Position numbers and translations under genes: made by a program. A stretch of 64,000 nt of DNA from Serratia rhizosphaerae (GTDB taxonomy: Bacteria > Pseudomonadota > Gammaproteobacteria > Enterobacterales > Enterobacteriaceae), in the NCBI RefSeq assembly GCF_009817885.1, contig NZ_CP041764.1, positions 1,674,001-1,738,000 on the forward strand, read 5' to 3'. Shown one piece after another: positions 45,076 to 51,961 of the stretch. How positions within the stretch are numbered: position 1 is the first letter of the stretch; every line of letters starts with the position of its first letter. The notes beneath the pieces are model-generated. The model worked only from the letters and a program-made list of their open reading frames with translations. It ran no database searches and was not told the DNA's origin.

Positions 45076-45516
45076 CGAATTGCTCCTTACGGATTATTCA
45101 GCCTCCTGTCAGGGTCAACCGCGGCCCATGGAAGCAAGGAACGTGTTTGTGTGCGGCTGAAAAATGACGCGTAATCATACTGGCGCAGGGGCGGAAACTC
45201 AAGAACAGAGTGGGATTTATTCGTCGCCGGGCGGCGGAACAGGCCAAAGCGCACGATTTGCCGCGGACGGTAACCGGGGCATACGGCAGGAATCTTTCAA
45301 TAAAATCATCATCAACCGCGACGCTTTATTCATATTTTTTGAAAAACCCCATCAAATAGCTGCGCTTTTTTATCTGTGAGAACGGACTAGAATTAAACAT
45401 ATCCGCCGCAGACAGCGCGACGAAAAGATTCAAGGTTATTCAAGACAGACAAATAACTTTTTGCCCCACGATCATCGCTGCCGGACCGACCGGGTCAAAG
45501 AGTTAAGCGAGGCTTT
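45076..45516. promoter_or_regulatory. 441-bp region between rpsF and the divergent yhcN-like gene
   Basis: Contains the rpsF leader at the left. The remainder (about 45180-45500) shows no credible gene; promoters for both genes must be here. An AT-rich patch at 45295-45410 is the likeliest promoter zone for the plus-strand gene. Confidence 0.45.
45097..45161 (-). promoter_or_regulatory. Candidate S6:S18-responsive rpsF mRNA leader
   Basis: On the minus strand TTCAGCC (45161-45155) pairs with GGCTGAA (45103-45097), enclosing a GGTTGACC segment and GGGCCGCGG. As I remember it, the E. coli rpsF leader is very similar here (GGTTGACCCTGACAGGAGG just before the ribosome-binding site) and is bound by the S6:S18 complex. 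Structure inferred by eye. Confidence 0.5.
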
Positions 45517-45783
45517 ATGAAACACGCCACTCTCGCCATGCTTGCAGCATTACTGTTTTCCAGCGGTACGATGGCCGCGGAAGAGATTGACGCCCATCAG
45601 GCGTCACAGCGCCAGAGCATGGGCTTTATTACCCTGAACCGCAACGTGGTGTCTCCCGACGACGCCGAGGCGCAGGTCAGACAAATCGCCGAACGGCGCG
45701 GCGCCGGCGCTTATCGCGTCATCGCCCTGCATGAGCCGGGCAGCAACGCGTCGATTCACGTCAGCGCCGAACTGTACCGCTAA
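45517..45783 (+). CDS. YhcN/DUF1471-like periplasmic protein (divergent copy)
   Basis: 88 residues. Signal peptide cleaved near TMA-AEE (20), then one DUF1471-type domain (QSMGFITLNRNVVSPDDAEA; GAGAYRVIALHE ... SAELYR). It occupies the place of yjfN in E. coli but is too diverged for me to assign that name. Role unknown; the family is linked to envelope stress. Confidence 0.82.
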   Translation: MKHATLAMLAALLFSSGTMAAEEIDAHQASQRQSMGFITLNRNVVSPDDAEAQVRQIAERRGAGAYRVIALHEPGSNASIHVSAELYR

Positions 45784-45853
45784 CCGAACGATCAACACCA
45801 GGGAACCAAGCCGCAGCCAAAAGCGGCAGTCTAAAATGGTAATCCAACCCAAC

Positions 45854-45879
45854 GCCCCCTGCTTGCAGGGGGCTTTTTT
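45854..45879 (+). terminator. Terminator after the divergent yhcN-like gene
   Basis: GCCCCCTGC-TT-GCAGGGGGC followed by TTTTTT on the plus strand; its end touches the stop codon of the convergent yjfP. Confidence 0.88.
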
Positions 45880-46630
45880 ATAACGCGACGCGGAAAAAAC
45901 CCACGCAGGCGTCCAGCGCCGCCGGCGTAATGCGGTGCTTCACGCCCGCCTCAACCGCCACCGTCAGCCGCTCGGCCAGACCGCGCTCGCGCAACACCTG
46001 CGCCAGTCGCAGGCTTTCCGCCGCGGGCACCACATCATCGGCTTCGCCGTGCCACAGCAGCAGCGGGCGTTCGGCCAACTTATCCCACTGCCGCTCAAAC
46101 TCATCATCCGCCAGCGGCGCCAGGTATGCGGCATGCTGTGCGTCAGCCAGCGGTTGCCCGTGCGCATCCAGCGGCGGAAACAGCGTGCGTGATAGCGAGG
46201 TAAACGAACCGGACCCCATCAGGCTGGCCGCCGCGGCGATCCACGGATAGCGCGTCAGCGCTCCCAGCGTGGTCATGCCGCCCATCGACGCCCCGGCAAC
46301 GCCGACGCGCGCACCGTCAATCAGCCCGCGCTGTGCAAAATGCGTCCGCAGCGCCGGCAGTTCGTCGATATTGCTTTTCAGGATGTCCCAGAACTGCGCC
46401 AGCCGCCGCTGTTCATCGCCATGATAGCGTGCGCCATGCTGGTCGGCGTCCGGCAATATCACGCGGAATCCGGCCTTCGCCAGCGCATAGCCAAAATAGG
46501 CATACACTTCTTTCGATGAGCAGTAACCGTGATAAAAGAACACCGTCGGCAAGGGGTGCTCATATTTCCCGGCCGGCACCGCATGAATAACCGCGGTTTC
46601 CCCAACGCGTTCGTCAAATAGCTCAACCAT
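45878..46630 (-). CDS. yjfP: Alpha/beta hydrolase (esterase) YjfP
   Basis: 250 residues. Nucleophile elbow GASMGGMT near residue 120, oxyanion-side motif FYHGYCSSKEVY, Asp in WHGEADDVVP and His in KHRITPAAL complete a Ser-Asp-His triad. E. coli YjfP has carboxylesterase activity on short acyl esters; the physiological substrate is unknown. The ATG at 46630 has GAGG upstream. Divergent from bsmA. Confidence 0.92.
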   Translation of the reverse strand: MVELFDERVGETAVIHAVPAGKYEHPLPTVFFYHGYCSSKEVYAYFGYALAKAGFRVILPDADQHGARYHGDEQRRLAQFWDILKSNIDELPALRTHFAQRGLIDGARVGVAGASMGGMTTLGALTRYPWIAAAASLMGSGSFTSLSRTLFPPLDAHGQPLADAQHAAYLAPLADDEFERQWDKLAERPLLLWHGEADDVVPAAESLRLAQVLRERGLAERLTVAVEAGVKHRITPAALDACVGFFRVAL

Positions 46631-46762
46631 TGATAAACCTCTTATTGCTCCGCAAGCCGCTCTATCATGGCAAAAAAACGCCGTGAGCATTAGCTCATTC
46701 TGTTCCAGCTTATGCTTAAGCATTACACTTGTGAGACTGCGATAAAAATAGCGAGGTCGCCG

Positions 46763-47074
46763 ATGACTCTTACACGCACTGCCGCCCTGCTGACGCTGCT
46801 GGCCGCGTTATCCGGCTGCGGCCTGATGACCACCACGCCCAAACCGCCACCGCCGCCGATTGCCGGACAGGCGCAGGAGGTCACCCGGGCGCAGACCTTT
46901 GGCCTGGAAAAGATGACCACCGTCAGCGCGCTGGTGCACGGCAGCCCGATGAACGTGGAAGACGCCATCCAGAAAAAGGCTACCGCCAGCGGCGCCCGCT
47001 ACTACCTGATTATTATGAACAGCGAAACCGTGGTGCCCGGGCAGTGGTACTCACAGGCCATTTTGTATCGCTAA
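46763..47074 (+). CDS. bsmA: Biofilm/stress lipoprotein BsmA (YjfO)
   Basis: 103 residues. Lipobox L16-S-G-Cys19 gives a lipoprotein with lipidated Cys19, a Pro-rich linker (PKPPPPPIAG), then a DUF1471 domain ending GQWYSQAILYR, the BsmA ending. E. coli BsmA affects biofilm and peroxide/acid tolerance. The ATG at 46763 (GAGG upstream) was chosen over the longer frame because it puts the signal sequence at the N-terminus. The stop overlaps the yjfC stop. Confidence 0.92.
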   Translation: MTLTRTAALLTLLAALSGCGLMTTTPKPPPPPIAGQAQEVTRAQTFGLEKMTTVSALVHGSPMNVEDAIQKKATASGARYYLIIMNSETVVPGQWYSQAILYR

Positions 47075-48264
47075 GCGATAAAGTGCGGCACAAAGCGTGA
47101 CGTGTCTTTGGTGATCGGCGAATTATCCTCCCGCAGGCCGATGCCCGCCGCTCGGTCGCCCACCAGCCAGCTGCCGATCAGCGTATAGTCATCGCCAAAA
47201 CGCGGCAACGGCGCGCAGGCCTGCCAAATCTGCGCTTCCTGCGCATAGTCGCCGCCGGTCATCGCCTCACAGCGCAACCCGTCCCGATCGCTGAACATCG
47301 CCACATTGGCGCCTTCGCGGGAATACAGCGGCTTACGCACAAAACCACGCCACTGCGCCCCCATCTCTTGCGCCAGTCGCCAGCCCGGCCGCTGCACCTC
47401 CTCAGCAAAATAGGCCGGCAGCAGGTTCGGATGGCCGCGGTACCAGCGCCACAGCAAGGGCAGAATCCCCTTGTTGCTCACGATGCTTTTCCACAGCGGC
47501 TCCAGCCATTGCGTACGCCCGCCGCGCAGCGCGGGGCCGAAATCGTCGCGCATCATCCATTCCCACGGATAGAGCTTAAACGCCTGACGCAACGTCCGAT
47601 CCTGCAGGTCGGTGAATACGCCGCCAACGCCGAGACCAATCTCCTCCATATGCAGAAAACGGGTATCCAGCCCGGCCTGACGCGCGCAGTCCTCCAGATA
47701 ACGCACGGTACCGCGATCCTCCTGCGAATCGCGACAGCAGCAAAAGTAGAGCGGATCGGCGCTGCGCCACAGCGCAAAGCGCTGGATCAGCTGTTCCTGC
47801 AGGGAGTTAAACTGGTCTGCCCCTGCCGGAATGCGCCCGGCCGCCACCGAGTCCGCCAGCCAGAGCCACTGGAAAAATGCGCTTTCGTACAAAGAGGTCG
47901 GGGTATCGGCGTTATACTCCAGCAGCTTCACCGGCCCGCTGCCGCCCCAGGCAAAATCCATCCGGCCATACAGCGACGGCTCTTGCCGCCGCCAGCTGGC
48001 GGCGATGGCATCCCAGTACAGTTCAGGGATCGCCAGCTGCGTCAGCAGGGCATCGTCCGCCACCACCCGACCGACCAGATCCAGACACATGGCGTGCAGC
48101 TCTTCGGTCGGTGCTTCAATCCCCTGTTCTATCTGTTGCAGGGTAAAACGGTAGGCGCGCGACTCATCCCAATAAGGCTCGCCGTCGATGATATGAAAGT
48201 GGAAACCGTAACAGGCGGCGATGTCTGCCAGGTTGCGGCGCGGCGTCATCGGTAAACGTAGCAC
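47071..48264 (-). CDS. yjfC: Glutathionylspermidine synthase-like ATP-grasp ligase YjfC
   Basis: 397 residues, related to the C-terminal amide ligase domain of GspS. Motifs: LLEYNADTPTSLYES, WKSILP-like region SIVSNKGILPLLW, VRKPLYSREGANV (nucleotide-binding loop), GSWLVGDRAAGIGLRE and TKDTSRFVPH. Predicted to form an amide bond between a carboxylate and an amine using ATP; substrates unknown. The GTG at 48264, 2 bases after the yjfM stop, aligns with the E. coli start; an ATG at 48249 is the alternative. Last gene of yjfL-yjfM-yjfC. Confidence 0.9.
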   Translation of the reverse strand: MLRLPMTPRRNLADIAACYGFHFHIIDGEPYWDESRAYRFTLQQIEQGIEAPTEELHAMCLDLVGRVVADDALLTQLAIPELYWDAIAASWRRQEPSLYGRMDFAWGGSGPVKLLEYNADTPTSLYESAFFQWLWLADSVAAGRIPAGADQFNSLQEQLIQRFALWRSADPLYFCCCRDSQEDRGTVRYLEDCARQAGLDTRFLHMEEIGLGVGGVFTDLQDRTLRQAFKLYPWEWMMRDDFGPALRGGRTQWLEPLWKSIVSNKGILPLLWRWYRGHPNLLPAYFAEEVQRPGWRLAQEMGAQWRGFVRKPLYSREGANVAMFSDRDGLRCEAMTGGDYAQEAQIWQACAPLPRFGDDYTLIGSWLVGDRAAGIGLREDNSPITKDTSRFVPHFIA

Positions 48265-48266
48265 CG

Positions 48267-48899
48267 TTAACCACCCCAACTGCGCGATGAAGAGCCAAAA
48301 CCGCCGCGTGAGACCGTCTGCGCCGACGCCGGCTGAACGTTGCCCGCGCTTTTCAGGCGCCAGCTTTCGCGGTCGCCCGGCGTTTGCAGCTCATTGAACC
48401 TGTCGCGCGAGCGGAAGAAGGGACGCGCGCGCGAACTTGCACCGCCGCCGTAATAGCTACCACCGGACGAGGAGGAAGACGCGCCACTTTCATCATCCTG
48501 AGCATTCGTCGCCAGCGTAAAGCCCGCCATCCTCGGAATAAAGTGTTGCGTCGGTAAATCATAGGTGCAGTTATACGCGCCATAGTGGGACTCGCAGCTG
48601 TCTATCCGGGTAAACCCCAGGCTGTCGAGCCGCAGCGCTTCCTGCGCCTGCTGATAGCTGTTCTGGCACACTGCCCGACTATTGCCGGCATCCACGCAGG
48701 CGGACACCGAATGATAAATCACCGCCTGCTCGGGCGCGGGATCATCCAGGCTATACCACACCGCTCCGGCTGCGCCGCCCATCAACACCAGCGTCAACAG
48801 CTGCGGCGACTTGCGTGTGGTAGACGGTGATGAATAACGCTTGAACGCGGGCGTACTCTGCGTGTTGCGCGCCGTCTGCGCGCGCCGTTTGCCGGCCAT
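48267..48899 (-). CDS. yjfM: DUF1190 family protein YjfM
   Basis: 210 residues. Basic N-terminus (MAGKRRAQTARN), hydrophobic segment about 33-51 acting as signal anchor, a small domain with four cysteines (SACVDAGNSRAVCQ; DSCESHYGAYNC), then a low-complexity Ser/Gly tail ending RGGFGSSSRSWGG. The E. coli paralogue YgiB ends in a similar tail and is also paired with a GspS-like gene (YgiC). Function unknown. Two bases separate it from yjfC, so coupling is tight. Confidence 0.9.
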   Translation of the reverse strand: MAGKRRAQTARNTQSTPAFKRYSSPSTTRKSPQLLTLVLMGGAAGAVWYSLDDPAPEQAVIYHSVSACVDAGNSRAVCQNSYQQAQEALRLDSLGFTRIDSCESHYGAYNCTYDLPTQHFIPRMAGFTLATNAQDDESGASSSSSGGSYYGGGASSRARPFFRSRDRFNELQTPGDRESWRLKSAGNVQPASAQTVSRGGFGSSSRSWGG

Positions 48900-48928
48900 G
48901 GCCTGTACCTTCCGTTTTCGATAATTGA

Positions 48929-49327
48929 TTAATATGTCATGCACGCCGCATTCAATACGCCGCCGCTGATGGAGACGCCGCCGAGGAAAATCCCCGCCGC
49001 CAGATGGTTGGCCTCAATTTTATCGCTGATGCGCGGCATATAGACTTTCACTGCGGCAAACAGCAGCAGTTGCACCACCAGCGCGACCGCGCCCCAGATC
49101 ACGTAATCCAGCAGGCTGACCGAGTTGATCGCCGCACTGGCCAGGGGAATCACATACCCCAGACAGGCGCCGACGAAACCGAATGCGGCAGACTGATTAT
49201 TCTGTTTAATCAATGCCCATTCGTCATGCGCCGTGATGCGGGTGTAAATAAACAAAAAGACCAGCACCATGGCAAAACCGCTGAAAAAGTAGGCGGCAAA
49301 CGCCGCCAGTGCGCTAATGATATCCAT
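48929..49327 (-). CDS. yjfL: DUF350 membrane protein YjfL
   Basis: 132 residues with four hydrophobic segments (about 5-28, 45-68, 72-95, 105-130), two DUF350 repeats. Inner membrane protein of unknown function. First gene of the yjfL-yjfM-yjfC cluster, 29 bases before yjfM. Confidence 0.92.
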   Translation of the reverse strand: MDIISALAAFAAYFFSGFAMVLVFLFIYTRITAHDEWALIKQNNQSAAFGFVGACLGYVIPLASAAINSVSLLDYVIWGAVALVVQLLLFAAVKVYMPRISDKIEANHLAAGIFLGGVSISGGVLNAACMTY

Positions 49328-49411
49328 ATAATCCTTCCTGAACGAGAGTCGTTATCCCTTTACGGGCCGATGCCGTGTGACAAAATGTTTCACGCCGGCG
49401 CTACTTTATGC

Positions 49412-51040
49412 CTAGCCGCCCATCGCTCTGTCAAGCAGCGATGCGCACAGCGTCTCCGGCAGTACGCGATCGCCGCGCGCATCCAACGCCATCTGACACC
49501 AGGCCTCCGCCAGCGACGGCGCTGCGCTGCGCAACAGCTGCGCCGCCGCAAGCAGATTAAACAGCTGCGCCGTCATGCTCCGCCCCTGCGCCTCCTGTCC
49601 CTTACGCAGCTGCTGCATCAGCTGTCGCCACTGGCGATCGAAGTGGCGGTTCTGCCCTTTGACCTCGCTGAACTCCTGCTGTACCGCCTCCTGTACCGCG
49701 CTGCTTTTCGTCCAGGCGCGCAGCACGTCCAGGCTCATAATATTGCCCGAACCTTCCCAGATGCTGTTGACCGGCATCTCGCGATACAGACGCGGCAGTT
49801 CGCTCTCTTCGCAATAGCCGATGCCGCCCAGCGCCTCCATCGCCTCGGCGACAAAAGGGCTCCCCTGACGGCAGACTTCAAACTTCGCCGCCGACGTCAT
49901 AATGCGGCTCAGCCCCTGCGCCAACGGGCTGCCAACGTCGCCATAGGCGCGCGCCAACCGCATCAGCGCCGCGACCTGCGCCTCTAGCCGTAGCGCCATA
50001 CGCGCCAGCTGCTGGCGCATCAGCGGCAGCTGGATCAGCGTTTTGCCGAAGGCCTGGCGCTGATGGGCGTGATACAGCGCCACCGACAGCGCACGACGCA
50101 TCAGCCCGTGGCTGCCGAGCGCACAGTCAAAGCGGGTCAGCGCGCCCATTTTGAGGATTTGCCGCACGCCATCGCCCTCGTCGCCCAGCAGCCAGGCGCT
50201 GGCGTCAAGAAACTCCGCCTCGCTGCTGGCATTTGAACGGTTGCCGAGCTTGTCCTTCAGCCGCTCCAACCGCACCGCATTACGCGTGCCGTCGGGCAGG
50301 ATACGCGGCAGGAAAAAGCAGGACAGCCCGCCGCCGGCCTGCGCCAACACCAGATGCGCATCGCTCTGCGGCACCGAGAAAAACCATTTATGCCCCACCA
50401 GGCGGTAAAGCTCGCCGTTGCCACGTCCGGCCAGCGGCGTCGCCGTGGTAGTGTTACTCAGCACGTCGGAACCGCCCTGCTTTTCCGTCATACCCATGCC
50501 GATCAACAGACCGCGCTTCTGCGCCCCCGGCAGCAGATGGGCATCATAACGGTCGGACAGCAGCGGCGGCAGCCAGTCGCTGAACACCGCCGGCAGGGTG
50601 CGCTGCAACAGCGGCGTGGCGCCGTAAGTCATGGTGATGGGACACAGCGTGCCGGCCTCCACCTGCGCATGCAGCATAAAACGCGCCGCACGGGCGACCA
50701 CCGAACCGACGCGCGCTTCCTCCTCCCACGGCAGGTTGTGTACCCGGTTAGCCACCAGCCCCTGCATCAGAATGTGCCAGGCGGGATGGAAGCGAACGTC
50801 GTCAAGCCGTTGGCCGCAGGCGTCGTAACGCAATAACTCCGGCGGGTTGGCGTTGGCCAGCCGCCCCAGCTCTAACGATTCCTGGGTGCCCAGCTGTTGT
50901 CCCAGCGAGGCCAACACCTCGCTGTCCCAGCCGGCCTGCTCGCGCTGCACCGCCTCGCGCAGCGGCGTATCGGAAAGAAAAAGGTTGCTGTTGCCCAGCG
51001 GTTTGGGCTGATTAAAGACATCGTGCGTATGCCAGACCAT
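49412..51040 (-). CDS. aidB: Acyl-CoA dehydrogenase-like DNA alkylation response protein AidB
   Basis: 542 residues. Acyl-CoA dehydrogenase fold with FAD; motifs GMGMTEKQGGSDV, HKWFFSVPQSDA, EALGGIGYCEESELPRLYRE and VNSIWEGSGNIM. The C-terminal domain binds double-stranded DNA in E. coli, where the protein is part of the Ada response. It lies upstream of yjfL here, while in E. coli it follows yjfC. A terminator after rlmB suggests its own promoter in the 129-base gap; no Ada site is recognised. Confidence 0.95.
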   Translation of the reverse strand: MVWHTHDVFNQPKPLGNSNLFLSDTPLREAVQREQAGWDSEVLASLGQQLGTQESLELGRLANANPPELLRYDACGQRLDDVRFHPAWHILMQGLVANRVHNLPWEEEARVGSVVARAARFMLHAQVEAGTLCPITMTYGATPLLQRTLPAVFSDWLPPLLSDRYDAHLLPGAQKRGLLIGMGMTEKQGGSDVLSNTTTATPLAGRGNGELYRLVGHKWFFSVPQSDAHLVLAQAGGGLSCFFLPRILPDGTRNAVRLERLKDKLGNRSNASSEAEFLDASAWLLGDEGDGVRQILKMGALTRFDCALGSHGLMRRALSVALYHAHQRQAFGKTLIQLPLMRQQLARMALRLEAQVAALMRLARAYGDVGSPLAQGLSRIMTSAAKFEVCRQGSPFVAEAMEALGGIGYCEESELPRLYREMPVNSIWEGSGNIMSLDVLRAWTKSSAVQEAVQQEFSEVKGQNRHFDRQWRQLMQQLRKGQEAQGRSMTAQLFNLLAAAQLLRSAAPSLAEAWCQMALDARGDRVLPETLCASLLDRAMGG

Positions 51041-51133
51041 AGACCTGCTCCCTGTTCAAGACCTCAGCAAACAGTATGGCCGACGTGACGATTTCTGCCG
51101 CGGGGCGGCGCACAGGATGGGATATAGGCGGGG

Positions 51134-51164
51134 AAAACAGCGGGCCAGACGATGCCTGGCCCGC
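51134..51164 (-). terminator. Terminator after rlmB
   Basis: On the minus strand GCGGGCCAG-loop-CTGGCCCGC followed by TGTTTTCCCC; it starts 6 bases past the rlmB stop. Confidence 0.75.
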
Positions 51165-51169
51165 AGGGA

Positions 51170-51901
51170 TCAGCTGCGCTGGCGCACCGCTTCGAACAGG
51201 CAAACGCCGGTGGCGACCGACACGTTCAGCGAGGAGACGCTGCCCGCCATCGGAATGCTGATCAGCTCATCGCAGTGCTCGCGCGTCAGACGGCGCATGC
51301 CTTCGCCTTCTGCGCCCATCACCAGCGCCATCGGCCCGGTCAGCTTGCTCTGATACAGAGTATGATCGGCTTCGCCGGCGGTACCGACAATCCACACGTT
51401 CATCTCCTGCAGCAAACGCATGGTGCGCGCCAGGTTGGTGACACGGATCAGCGGCACGCTTTCCGCCGCGCCGCAGGCCACTTTCTTCGCCGTCGCGTTC
51501 AGCTGCGCGGAACGATCGCGCGGTACGATCACCGCATGTACGCCGGCAGCGTCGGCGCTGCGCAGGCAGGCGCCAAGGTTGTGCGGGTCGGTCACGCCGT
51601 CCAGAATCAGCAGAAAAGGCGTATCGACGCTTTCCAGCAGCCCCGGCAGGTCATTTTCCTGATACTGACGACCTTCGCGCACGCGGGCGACGATCCCCTG
51701 GTGCACCGCGCCTTCCACCTTGTCATCCAGCCACTGCCGGTTCGCCACCTGAATCACAATGCCGGTGGCCTCCAGCTCGGCGATCAGCGGCTGCAGACGA
51801 CGGTCGTCGCGGCCTTTCAGGATAAACACTTCCAGGAAGCGTTGCGGGTCACGTTCCAACAGGGCTTTAACGGCGTGGATACCGTAAATAATTTCGCTCA
51901 T
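51170..51901 (-). CDS. rlmB: 23S rRNA Gm2251 2'-O-methyltransferase
   Basis: 243 residues. N-terminal substrate domain (MSEIIYGIHAVKALLERDP) and SPOUT domain with DGVTDPHNLGACLRSADA, VMGAEGEGMRRL and SSLNVSVATGV knot motifs. It methylates G2251 in the P loop. Follows rnr by 60 bases, as in E. coli. Confidence 0.97.
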   Translation of the reverse strand: MSEIIYGIHAVKALLERDPQRFLEVFILKGRDDRRLQPLIAELEATGIVIQVANRQWLDDKVEGAVHQGIVARVREGRQYQENDLPGLLESVDTPFLLILDGVTDPHNLGACLRSADAAGVHAVIVPRDRSAQLNATAKKVACGAAESVPLIRVTNLARTMRLLQEMNVWIVGTAGEADHTLYQSKLTGPMALVMGAEGEGMRRLTREHCDELISIPMAGSVSSLNVSVATGVCLFEAVRQRS

Positions 51902-51961
51902 GATGCTCTTTTAACCGTGCGGCCGACGTCGGTCGGCCGGTGATAATTACCGTGCGGCAGG

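Noticed and set aside
46712..46762. Upstream in-frame extension of bsmA
   Set aside because: It would place 17 polar residues before a clear lipoprotein signal; the downstream ATG with GAGG fits better.
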